Shown here: one piece after another, positions 49,230 to 56,626 of the stretch
How positions within the stretch are numbered: the first letter of the stretch is position 1
How the letters are laid out: each line of letters starts with the position of its first letter
Source: Staphylospora marina
GTDB lineage: Bacteria > Bacillota > Bacilli > Thermoactinomycetales > Thermoactinomycetaceae
Direction of reading: 5' to 3'
DNA: 64,000 bases
Assembly (NCBI RefSeq): GCF_003856495.1
Contig: NZ_CP034118.1
Location: 1,096,001-1,160,000, forward strand
Program-made: the position numbers and the translations under genes
The notes under the pieces: generated by a model
Databases searched by the model: none
What the model was told of the DNA's origin: nothing
What the model saw: the letters and a program-made list of their open reading frames with translations, nothing else

Positions 49230-49259
49230 GCATCTTCGTGTCCGTAAACCGGTCGGGTC

Positions 49260-49727
49260 TTACGGGGAAGTGGTGTCGACGGCCGTTTCGGGCAGAGGAG
49301 GGGTGTACAGGTGGAGGGTGACGGCACGACCCGGTCCGGGATTGTACATGGAATGAATCTGTCCCCGCAAGGTGTGCAAAAATTCACCGGAACGGAATGT
49401 CCGCTCATCGACGATTTCCTCCGGAGCGTCGGGGGAACGCAGTCGATTGGTCACAGTCCCCTCCAGCACCTGCACGCAGCAGATGGAATCGCCGTGTCCG
49501 TGGACAGGCGTTTCCACGTGCTCCGGCAGGCAGACCACGACGGCTTCAAACAAACCGGTTTTCAGCAGGACGTTTCGACCGTACCGGAAAGGCGGAGTCC
49601 GTTCCCTCAGATACGGCTTCACGCATTGCAGGGTGACGCCCGCGTTTCTGACGGCTCGTTCCAACTCTTCGGACGACGGTTGACGGAGGGATTGAAGCGC
49701 TTTCAGGAGTCGGTCAGGCAAACACAT
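49260..49727 (-). CDS. Cysteine-dioxygenase-like cupin
   Basis: A 155-residue protein of the cysteine dioxygenase type I fold. The iron ligands are visible as HGH (His76, His78) in ETPVHGHGDSICCVQVLEG and His125 in GQIHSMYNPG. The likely reaction is oxidation of L-cysteine to cysteine sulfinate, though other thiol dioxygenases share the motifs. The ATG at 49727 has AAAGGAG 8 nt upstream; longer in-frame starts lack a site. Confidence 0.82.
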   Translation of the reverse strand: MCLPDRLLKALQSLRQPSSEELERAVRNAGVTLQCVKPYLRERTPPFRYGRNVLLKTGLFEAVVVCLPEHVETPVHGHGDSICCVQVLEGTVTNRLRSPDAPEEIVDERTFRSGEFLHTLRGQIHSMYNPGPGRAVTLHLYTPPLPETAVDTTSP

Positions 49728-49856
49728 CGACGGATCTCCTTTCAAATATTGATGAATCTGATGGAACTTCTCGACTTTCCATTCCATCCGTCGACATTGT
49801 ATGCGTAAACGAAAAAAAGCGTTTCTCCCCTGTTTCGCATCCCGGCTTTCATGAAA

Positions 49857-49886
49857 GAAGCTCCCTCCGAGTACGGAGGGAGCTTC
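49857..49886 (-). terminator. Hairpin after the 58-residue membrane protein gene
   Basis: A perfect 12-bp stem GAAGCTCCCTCC (49857-49868) with GGAGGGAGCTTC (49875-49886). On the minus strand TTTCAT follows, so it likely ends the gene at 49903-50079. Confidence 0.7.
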
Positions 49887-49902
49887 GAGCAGCGGGAAAC
49901 GG

Positions 49903-50079
49903 TTACTGCAGACCCACGAACAGGTCATACAGCGCAAGGCCGGTGATTCCCAACATACCGAGCGTGAACAGACCGCCGATCACGAAACCGGGTTTGTTCC
50001 CCGTTTTCTTGTTGTAAAGCGTGCCTTTGACGGCCAGAATGCTGATGATGACAAGAAGAGGCACCATGAAGTAATCCAT
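49903..50079 (-). CDS. Small two-helix membrane protein
   Basis: A 58-residue protein with two predicted transmembrane helices (residues 4-18 and 31-53) joined by a polar turn LYNKKTGNKPG. Function unknown. AGGTGTGG precedes the ATG. A terminator follows directly. Confidence 0.55.
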   Translation of the reverse strand: MDYFMVPLLVIISILAVKGTLYNKKTGNKPGFVIGGLFTLGMLGITGLALYDLFVGLQ

Positions 50080-50183
50080 CGTTCCACACCTGCTTTCTGT
50101 CTTCGTCAAAACGTCGCCGATGAATCGATTCCACTAAGAGTATAATTCATCCGGCGCCGGAAAAACATACCCGTTCATGAAGA

Positions 50184-50279
50184 TTAGAGGAAAAATACCG
50201 CCCCGGAAGCCAGGGTGGTAAGGACCAGGGCAAAGATCACGACGTAAACAACCACTTTCACCCAGGTCGGTTGCTTCAC
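50184..50279 (-). CDS. prli42: Prli42-like stressosome-associated peptide
   Basis: A 31-residue frame starting with GTG at 50279 behind GAGGTGG. The peptide starts MKQPTWVKVVVYVV, is one transmembrane helix preceded by a basic N-terminus, and ends AVFFL. Length, charge pattern and helix match Prli42, the membrane anchor of the Listeria stressosome that is conserved across Firmicutes. Too short to be found by ordinary gene length cut-offs. Confidence 0.75.
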   Translation of the reverse strand: MKQPTWVKVVVYVVIFALVLTTLASGAVFFL

Positions 50280-50353
50280 GGAAACCACCTCAAGATCCTA
50301 TTTTAGCCCACAGTTCAACGGATGTCCATGAAGCGGGTGGGCACAAATTACAG

Positions 50354-50381
50354 TTCAAACAAGCGTAATATTTGTTATATT
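50354..50381 (+). promoter_or_regulatory. Candidate promoter for the mutase operon
   Basis: TTCAAA (50354-50359), 16 nt, then TATATT (50376-50381), about 45 nt before the mutase ATG. Weak -35, reasonable -10. Confidence 0.4.
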
Positions 50382-50426
50382 AAGAAGTGAAAGCGTTTTA
50401 TTCAGCAGTGAGAGGAGTACCGATTC

Positions 50427-52076
50427 ATGGGTCATGAGAAGTCTTGGGAAAAACGTGTCCGGGACTGGGAAGAGAATACCGAACGTCTGCTGGAAAAAAA
50501 ACCGGAGCGAAAAGAACGCTTTGAAACACTTTCGGGGATTCCCGTGAAGCGTCTATATACGAAAGAGGATTTGCCGGCAGCGGCCGCGGAGGAACTGCCG
50601 GGAGAATATCCTTACACCCGTGGAATCCATCCCACCATGTACCGCGGGAAGTTGTGGACCATGCGCCAATATGCCGGATTCGGTTCGGCATCGGAGACCA
50701 ATCGTCGTTTCCGTTATCTGCTGGAGCAGGGACAGACCGGACTGTCCGTGGCGTTTGACTTGCCGACGCAGATCGGATATGACTCCGACGATCCCATGTC
50801 CGTGGGTGAAGTGGGAAAAGTGGGCGTGGCCATCGATTCGCTCGAAGACATGGAAAAACTGTTTGACGGCATTCCGCTGGACAAGGTGAGTACGTCGATG
50901 ACGATCAATGCGCCGGCATCCGTGTTGCTGGCCATGTATGTCGCCGTCGGCGAGAAGCAGGGAGTGAAATCCGAACAGCTCCGCGGTACCATCCAAAATG
51001 ACATTCTGAAAGAGTACATTGCCCGGGGCACTTACATTTTTCCTCCGAAACCGTCCATGCGACTGATCACCGACATTTTTGCGTGGTGCGCCAAACATGT
51101 GCCGAAGTGGAACACGATCAGCATCAGCGGCTATCACATCCGGGAGGCCGGTTCGACGGCGGTTCAGGAAGTGGCGTTCACCTTGGCGGACGGAATCGCC
51201 TACGTACAGGCGGCCATTGACGCCGGACTGGACGTGGACCAATTTGCACCGCGACTTTCATTCTTTTTCAACGCGCACAATCATTTCTTCGAGGAAATTG
51301 CCAAGTTCCGGGCCGCCCGTCGTTTGTGGGCACGGATCATGAAGGAGCGTTTCGGCGCGTCGAACGAGCGCTCGTTACAACTCCGGTTCCACACGCAGAC
51401 CGGAGGCTCCACGCTGACGGCCCAGCAGCCCGACAACAATATTGTGCGGGTTACGCTTCAGGCATTGGCCGCCGTGCTCGGCGGAACGCAAAGCCTGCAC
51501 ACCAATTCGCGGGATGAGGCTCTGGCGCTGCCGACGGAAGAATCGGCGCGCATCGCGCTGCGCACCCAGCAGATCATCGCATTCGAAAGCGGAGTTGCCG
51601 ACACGGTGGACCCGCTGGGCGGTTCGTGGTACATCGAATCGCTGACGGATGAAATCGAGCGGGAAGCCATGAAATACATTGAACAGATCGACGCGATGGG
51701 CGGAGCGGTGTCCGCCGTGGAACAAGGGTTCATGCAACGGGAAATCCATCGGGTGGCGCTGGAGACCCAACGCAAGATCGAATCGGGAGAAGAGATCGTC
51801 GTCGGCGTGAACCAGTTCCGCCTGGACCATGAACCGCAACCGGAACTGATGCGGGTGGATCCCGAAATCGCCCGACAGCAAATCGAGGCACTTCAAGCTC
51901 TTCGCAACAAGCGGGACGGTGCGGCGGTGCAGGAAACGCTTTCCCGGCTGAAACGGGCCGCCGAAGGTACGGACAATCTGATGCCGTACATTCTTGACGC
52001 GGTCAGGGCATACGCCACCGTGGGAGAAATCTGCCATACGCTCAGAAGTGTGTTCGGAGAATACAAACCGGTGTGA
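50427..52076 (+). CDS. mcmA1: Methylmalonyl-CoA mutase, large (catalytic) subunit
   Basis: Catalytic barrel of the B12 mutase converting methylmalonyl-CoA to succinyl-CoA. The 549-residue product lacks the B12 domain, which is encoded by the next gene (split type). Tyr82 (MRQYAGFG) and Arg200 (YIARGTY) correspond to the carboxylate-contact Tyr89/Arg207 of P. shermanii mutase; isobutyryl-CoA mutases have Phe/Gln here. This supports methylmalonyl-CoA specificity. GAGAGGAGT precedes the ATG. Confidence 0.9.
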   Translation: MGHEKSWEKRVRDWEENTERLLEKKPERKERFETLSGIPVKRLYTKEDLPAAAAEELPGEYPYTRGIHPTMYRGKLWTMRQYAGFGSASETNRRFRYLLEQGQTGLSVAFDLPTQIGYDSDDPMSVGEVGKVGVAIDSLEDMEKLFDGIPLDKVSTSMTINAPASVLLAMYVAVGEKQGVKSEQLRGTIQNDILKEYIARGTYIFPPKPSMRLITDIFAWCAKHVPKWNTISISGYHIREAGSTAVQEVAFTLADGIAYVQAAIDAGLDVDQFAPRLSFFFNAHNHFFEEIAKFRAARRLWARIMKERFGASNERSLQLRFHTQTGGSTLTAQQPDNNIVRVTLQALAAVLGGTQSLHTNSRDEALALPTEESARIALRTQQIIAFESGVADTVDPLGGSWYIESLTDEIEREAMKYIEQIDAMGGAVSAVEQGFMQREIHRVALETQRKIESGEEIVVGVNQFRLDHEPQPELMRVDPEIARQQIEALQALRNKRDGAAVQETLSRLKRAAEGTDNLMPYILDAVRAYATVGEICHTLRSVFGEYKPV

Positions 52077-52090
52077 GAGGGGACCGAAGG

Positions 52091-52495
52091 ATGAACAGAC
52101 CGATTCGTGTGCTCATCGCCAAACCCGGATTGGACGGGCATGACCGGGGGGCGCTCATCATCGCCCAGTCCTTGCGCGATGAAGGAATGGAAGTGATTTA
52201 CACGGGACTTCGCCAGTCGCCGGCGCAGATCGTGGCCACGGCCGTGCAGGAAGACGTGGACGTGATCGGTCTCTCCTGTTTGTCGGGCGCGCACAATGAA
52301 CTGTTTCCGGAAGTGGTGAGGCTGTTGGAGGAGCAGGGAGCCGGAGACATCCTGGTGGTCGGAGGCGGCGTGATTCCGCAGGAAGATATCCCGTTCCTCA
52401 AGGAAAAAGGCATTCTCGCCGTGTTCACCCCGGGAACGTCCACCCGCGAAGTGGCCGAATTCATCCGGAAAGCCGTGGCGGAAAGGAAGGCTTGA
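52091..52495 (+). CDS. mcmA2: Methylmalonyl-CoA mutase, small (B12-binding) subunit
   Basis: A 134-residue cobalamin-binding domain. It has the DxHxxG signature in GLDGHDRGA with the cobalt ligand His17, plus the following SLSCLSGAH-type and GGGVIP motifs. It is the separate B12 subunit of the mutase encoded just upstream. The ATG at 52091 has AGAGGGG about 9 nt upstream. Confidence 0.92.
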   Translation: MNRPIRVLIAKPGLDGHDRGALIIAQSLRDEGMEVIYTGLRQSPAQIVATAVQEDVDVIGLSCLSGAHNELFPEVVRLLEEQGAGDILVVGGGVIPQEDIPFLKEKGILAVFTPGTSTREVAEFIRKAVAERKA

Positions 52496-52498
52496 AAG

Positions 52499-52945
52499 AT
52501 GAAGAAAATCAGCCACATCGGCATTGCCGTGAAAGATCTGCAATCTTCCGTGGCATGGTACCGGGACGTGCTCGAACTTGAATTTGAAGGCATCGAGGAA
52601 GTGGAAAGCGAGCAGGTGCGGGTCGCTTTCTTCCGCATCGGGGAAAGCCGGGTGGAACTGCTTGAGCCGATGTCCGAACAGAGTGCGATTTTCAAATTTC
52701 TGGAGAAAAACGGCGAAGGCATTCACCACATCGCGTTTGAAACGGAACGGCTCCAGGAACGATTGGACGCATTGAAGGAAAAAGGAATCCGCTTGATTCA
52801 TGAAACGCCGAAACCGGGAGCCCACAACATGAACATCGCTTTTTTGCACCCGAAAGCCACGGGGGGCGTTCTGATGGAATTGTGCGAGCCGCGGCAGGAG
52901 AAGGGAGATGGATCGGAACATGGACATGTGGCAAAAGATCGATGA
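52499..52945 (+). CDS. mce: Methylmalonyl-CoA epimerase
   Basis: A vicinal-oxygen-chelate fold enzyme interconverting the (2S) and (2R) methylmalonyl-CoA epimers. The 148-residue product has the N-terminal SHIGIAV with metal His6, a central GIHHIAFE and the C-terminal VLMELCE metal ligands. Three nt after the mutase small subunit stop, so tightly coupled. Confidence 0.93.
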   Translation: MKKISHIGIAVKDLQSSVAWYRDVLELEFEGIEEVESEQVRVAFFRIGESRVELLEPMSEQSAIFKFLEKNGEGIHHIAFETERLQERLDALKEKGIRLIHETPKPGAHNMNIAFLHPKATGGVLMELCEPRQEKGDGSEHGHVAKDR

Positions 52946-54467
52946 CCTGTACGAACGCCGGAGAAAGGTGGAATTGGGCGGCGGTGACCGACGGATCCGT
53001 GCCCAGCACGACCGGGGAAAACTGACGGCCCGGGAACGGATCGATCTGTTGCTGGACGAGGGGACCTTCGTGGAGCTGAATCCGTTTGTCGAGCATCGGG
53101 CCACCCTGTTCGGCATGGACAAGATGGAAGCCCCCGGAGAAGGGGTGGTGACGGGGTACGGGAAGATCCACGGCCGGCTGGTCTATGTGTTCGCCCAGGA
53201 TTTCACCGTGTTCGGCGGGGCTTTGGGGGAAATGCACGCACTCAAGATTGCACGCATCATGGATCTGGCTGCAAAGAACGGGGCACCGGTGATCGGGCTG
53301 AACGATTCCGGAGGGGCGCGCATCCAGGAGGGAGTCGTCTCCCTTGACGGATACGGACACATCTTTTATCGAAATTCCGTCTATTCCGGAGTGATTCCGC
53401 AAATTTCGGTCATCATGGGTCCGTGTGCGGGCGGGGCGGTCTATTCGCCGGCTCTGACCGATTTCGTGTTCATGGTGGAGAAGACCAGCCAGATGTTCAT
53501 CACCGGGCCGAAAGTGATCGAAGCGGTCACCCGGGAAAAAATTTCTTCCGAGGATCTCGGCGGGGCCCGCGTTCATGCCGGTGTCAGCGGCAACGCCCAT
53601 TTCACCGCCCCGTCCGAACCGGAAGTGCTGGAACAGGTTCGTCGCCTGCTGAGTTTCCTCCCGCAAAACAACACGGAAGCACCTCCTCGTGCCGAATTCA
53701 AGGAAGACGACGGCTGGGTGGAGGAACTGGCGGAAGTCGTTCCCGTGGAGGAAACCAAGGTATATGACGTGAGAAACGTGATCCGGTTGGTGCTGGATCA
53801 CGGAGATTTCATGGAAGTGCAGGAGCAGTTCGCCCGAAACGCGGTGGTCGGATTCGGACGGATCGCCGGCCGGCCCGTCGGGATTGTGGCGAATCAGCCG
53901 AAAATGATGGCGGGCAGCCTGGACATCGATTCTTCCGACAAAATCTCCCGCTTTGTGCGTTTCTGTGACTGTTTCAACATCCCCGTCATCACGTTTGAAG
54001 ACGTGACCGGATTCTTCCCGGGCGTCAACCAGGAACATCGCGGCATTATCCGGCACGGCGCCAAAATCCTGTATGCGTACTCGGAAGCGACGGTTCCGAA
54101 GATCACCGTCATCCTTCGGAAAGCATTCGGCGGCGCTTACGTGGCTCTCAATTCAAAAGCAATCGGGGCGGACGTGGTCTATGCGTGGCCCGGTGCGGAA
54201 ATCGCCGTGATGGGGGCGGAAGGGGCTGCCAACATCATTTTCAACCGCGAAATCCGGGAAAGCGAAGATCCGGAAAAAACCAGACAGGCCCGGATCAAGG
54301 AGTACAAGGAACAATTCTCCAATCCGTACATCGCCGCCGCGCGCGGCATGGTTGACGACGTCATCGATCCCCGGGAAACCCGCAAAATGCTGATGCATGC
54401 GTTGGAAATGCTGGAAAACAAACGGGAATCCCGGCCGGCCAAAAAGCACGGAAACATCCCGCTGTGA
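52908..54467 (+). CDS. mmdA: Propionyl/methylmalonyl-CoA carboxyltransferase beta-type subunit
   Basis: A 519-residue acyl-CoA carboxyltransferase. The two crotonase-type halves show LNDSGGARIQEGV with GPCAGGAVYSPAL, and GFFPGVNQEHRGIIRHGAKIL with KAFGGAYVALNS. It works with a biotin protein to make methylmalonyl-CoA from propionyl-CoA, or in reverse. No biotin carboxylase or carrier is adjacent. It overlaps mce by 38 nt. B. subtilis YqjD is the counterpart. Confidence 0.92.
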   Translation: MDRNMDMWQKIDDLYERRRKVELGGGDRRIRAQHDRGKLTARERIDLLLDEGTFVELNPFVEHRATLFGMDKMEAPGEGVVTGYGKIHGRLVYVFAQDFTVFGGALGEMHALKIARIMDLAAKNGAPVIGLNDSGGARIQEGVVSLDGYGHIFYRNSVYSGVIPQISVIMGPCAGGAVYSPALTDFVFMVEKTSQMFITGPKVIEAVTREKISSEDLGGARVHAGVSGNAHFTAPSEPEVLEQVRRLLSFLPQNNTEAPPRAEFKEDDGWVEELAEVVPVEETKVYDVRNVIRLVLDHGDFMEVQEQFARNAVVGFGRIAGRPVGIVANQPKMMAGSLDIDSSDKISRFVRFCDCFNIPVITFEDVTGFFPGVNQEHRGIIRHGAKILYAYSEATVPKITVILRKAFGGAYVALNSKAIGADVVYAWPGAEIAVMGAEGAANIIFNREIRESEDPEKTRQARIKEYKEQFSNPYIAAARGMVDDVIDPRETRKMLMHALEMLENKRESRPAKKHGNIPL

Positions 54468-54497
54468 CGGTAAACGGACGAAAAGTGTCGGTTCATC

Positions 54498-54530
54498 GGG
54501 TGCCGTTCGGCCGGACGGCACCCCTTTTTT
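54498..54530 (+). terminator. Terminator of the mutase operon
   Basis: GGGTGCCGT (54498-54506) pairs with ACGGCACCC (54515-54523), followed by C and seven T residues. Confidence 0.9.
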
Positions 54531-54889
54531 TCGTTTCGCTAGCGGAAAAAGCACAAATACGGGGTTGAAATTCGAAAAATCCGGAAATGATGAGGAGTAA
54601 CTGGAGGATTTTTCGACATGGAGGAGAAATTCAGAACAATCCTTGTCAAGGGATTGACCGGCGAGGAGGCATGTCCCGACGGGACACGTCTTGTCCGGGC
54701 TTGAACGCAAGCCGGCCGGCCGGAGAATGACGGGCTTTTCCTTGCCGTTTTCCAAATTGTCAATCATTGGATCCGCACCGCAAGCAGATTTTTTTCTCCG
54801 TTTGCCTGAATCCGGGCAGCCGGCCATCACCGGAAAGAGGCGACTCATGGTAATATATCATCAAAGCAGCATGATTGGAGGAAACAGCT
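54531..54889 (+). other. Intergenic stretch before the peptidase gene
   Basis: About 360 nt. A 28-codon frame at 54618-54704 has a TGGAGG site but no recognisable product. Nothing else stands out; a promoter for the peptidase should be here but no good box pair is seen. Confidence 0.45.
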
Positions 54890-56026
54890 ATGGTCAACGA
54901 ACAACGACTGATCGACGAATTCATGGAACTTGTGAGGACCGACAGTGAGACCGGTGATGAACGGGCCATTTGTGACCTCCTGAAACACAAACTGGAACAA
55001 CTCGGCCTCGAAGTGGTGGAAGATGACTCTGCCGCCAAAACCGGTCACGGAGCCGGAAATATTGTTGCGACTCTCCGGGGCACGGTTTCCGAGGCCCCGG
55101 TCATCTATTTCACCGCCCATATGGACACGGTGGCTCCGGGAAAAGGGGTGAATCCGTCCATCAAAGACGGCTACATCGTCTCCGACGGAACCACCGTGCT
55201 CGGCAGTGACAACAAGGCCGGTCTGGCTGCTTTGCTCGAAGGGATTCGCATTCTGAAAGAGCGCAACCTGAAACACGGAACCATTCAATTCGTCATCACG
55301 GCCGGCGAGGAGTCGGGATTGAACGGTTCGCGCCATCTGGACCGTTCCCTGCTCAAGGCCGAATTCGGATTTGCCCTGGATTCGGACGGAAAAGTGGGTG
55401 AAATTGTCACGTCAGCGCCTTCGCAGGTGAAAATCCTGGCCACCATCCGGGGCCGGGCCGCTCATGCCGGGGTCAATCCCGAAGCAGGCGTCAGCGCCAT
55501 CCAGGTGGCCAGCAAAGCGATTTCGCGGATGAAGTTGGGGCGGATTGACGAAGAAACCACGGCCAACATCGGCATGTTCCGCGGAGGAACCGCCAGCAAC
55601 GTCGTTCCGGACCGGGTGGAAATTCTCGCCGAGGCGCGCAGCCGTGACCCGAAAAAGCTGGAAGCACAAGTCAGTCATATGGTCAGGGCATTTCATGATG
55701 CGGCGACGGAGTCGGGAGCGCGGGCCGAAGTGGAAGCGAAAGTCATCTACCCCGGCTTCAAGTTCGGCGAGGAGGACCTGGTGGTGAAAAAGGCTGTTGC
55801 CGCGGTGAAAAAAGTGGGGCGTGAACCGGTCATCGCGTCCAGCGGCGGCGGCAGCGACGCCAATGTAATTTCCGGATACGGAATCCCCACCGTCAACCTG
55901 GGAATCGGTTACGAATTCATCCACACGACCAAAGAGCGAATCCCCGTCGCCGAGTTGGTCAAGTCGGCCGAGTTGGTCGTGGCGCTGGTGGAAGAGTGCG
56001 CCAAAGTGCCGGCCGTGGTTGTGTGA
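54890..56026 (+). CDS. yqjE: M20 peptidase, tripeptidase T-like (YqjE family)
   Basis: A zinc di-metal aminopeptidase of the PepT-like group. The 378-residue product shows FTAHMDTVAPG (metal His/Asp), GSDNKAGLAA, the catalytic Glu pair in TAGEESGLNGS, and the C-terminal SGGGSDANVI. A dimerisation domain lies in the middle (about residues 180-290). Likely trims tripeptides. It follows mmdA as YqjE does in B. subtilis. GGAGG lies 8 nt before the ATG. Confidence 0.9.
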   Translation: MVNEQRLIDEFMELVRTDSETGDERAICDLLKHKLEQLGLEVVEDDSAAKTGHGAGNIVATLRGTVSEAPVIYFTAHMDTVAPGKGVNPSIKDGYIVSDGTTVLGSDNKAGLAALLEGIRILKERNLKHGTIQFVITAGEESGLNGSRHLDRSLLKAEFGFALDSDGKVGEIVTSAPSQVKILATIRGRAAHAGVNPEAGVSAIQVASKAISRMKLGRIDEETTANIGMFRGGTASNVVPDRVEILAEARSRDPKKLEAQVSHMVRAFHDAATESGARAEVEAKVIYPGFKFGEEDLVVKKAVAAVKKVGREPVIASSGGGSDANVISGYGIPTVNLGIGYEFIHTTKERIPVAELVKSAELVVALVEECAKVPAVVV

Positions 56027-56038
56027 CGTTCAACAGCG

Positions 56039-56084
56039 ACACGGAGTTGCGCCTGAGGATTCAGGTGAAACTCCGTGTTTTTTT
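56039..56084 (+). terminator. Terminator after the peptidase gene
   Basis: ACACGGAGTT (56039-56048) pairs with AACTCCGTGT (56069-56078) around an inner CCTGA/TCAGG hairpin, followed by TTTTTTT. It is the left limit of the retron locus. Confidence 0.9.
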
Positions 56085-56271
56085 GTATAAAACACCATCT
56101 GGATTAGGAAAGAAAACAGATCAGCTGAATGAGGAAAAACTGAAGAGGTGCCCATTCTCTCTTCCGACTCTCTGTCCTCCGTATCCTAGTGACGGAGGAA
56201 CTGTTGCAAGTTCTGGTCATGTGCGGGTGGTCAGAATATATTTTTGAAAAATAAAACTATTTTAATTCGTG

Positions 56272-56300
56272 TTGACATCAGTTTTATTGCATGCGATAAT
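56272..56300 (+). promoter_or_regulatory. Strong promoter of the retron RNA
   Basis: A perfect -35 TTGACA (56272-56277), exactly 17 nt, then GATAAT (56295-56300), preceded by an AT-rich UP-like tract (56236-56266) that contrasts with the GC-rich surroundings. The start site is near 56307, just before the a1 segment. Confidence 0.85.
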
Positions 56301-56306
56301 ATGTTC

Positions 56307-56546
56307 GTACATATCGATGATGACTTTGTCTAGCGAAGCTTCGCGCGGCGATCCGCCGCGTTCGACGTGAAGTGTCCTTTCACTTCACCCGGCTCCGCTT
56401 GTCTTGGCAGGCACACCACAGCTGACACCATTTGTGGCCTGCCTGGGCAGGCGTGGCCGCGGCCAAAATGGTGCCAGCTGTGGTGTGCCTGCTCCAGTGG
56501 CGCAGCCAGGTCCCAAGGGTGTTGGTGGACAAAGTCGATGGTTGGA
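56307..56546 (+). ncRNA. Retron msr-msd RNA
   Basis: A structured RNA with retron organisation. The a1 core GACTTTGTC (56322-56330) is complementary to the a2 core GACAAAGTC (56528-56536), 9 bp. After a1 comes TAGC (56331-56334), the usual setting of the branching guanosine (G at 56333). Three msr hairpins follow: GCGA-AGCT-TCGC (56333-56344), a 7-bp stem CGCGGCG/CGCCGCG (56344-56350 and 56354-56360), and GTGAAGTG/CACTTCAC (56367-56374 and 56381-56388). The msd is a long hairpin (56407-56492) whose base GCAGGCACACCACAGCTG is fully paired, with one mismatch and a small bulge higher up and a GCCT-GGGC-AGGC tip. The reverse transcriptase should copy the msd from near a2 toward the msr, leaving branched RNA-DNA. 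Confidence 0.88.
56407..56492 (+). repeat. msd long inverted repeat
   Basis: Arms 56407-56439 and 56461-56492 pair over about 31 bp: 18 bp perfect, one A-C mismatch, 8 bp, one bulged G, then 5 bp. It is the template of the predicted multicopy single-stranded DNA, so the cDNA would also fold into a near-perfect hairpin. Confidence 0.88.
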
Positions 56547-56581
56547 GCCTGACCTGTTCATGGAGGTCAGGCGTTCTTTTT
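56547..56581 (+). terminator. Intrinsic terminator after the retron RNA
   Basis: GCCTGACCT (56547-56555) pairs perfectly with AGGTCAGGC (56564-56572), then GTTCTTTTTC. It begins ten nt after a2 and before the first protein gene. It would free the ncRNA and limit expression of the downstream proteins to read-through. A second small hairpin CCGCC-GGATTT-GGCGG lies at 56585-56600. Confidence 0.85.
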
Positions 56582-56626
56582 CTCCGCCGGATTTGGCGGG
56601 AACATTTCGGGCTCAGGAGGTTCCGC

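Noticed and set aside
54618..54704. 28-codon frame with a TGGAGG site
   Set aside because: Too short, spacing of 10 nt, and no recognisable or conserved feature; mentioned only in the intergenic entry.
56407..56492. Long inverted repeat read as an insertion-sequence end or plain terminator
   Set aside because: No transposase, no T-run after it, and it sits exactly between complementary a1/a2 ends next to a retron RT, so the msd explanation fits better.
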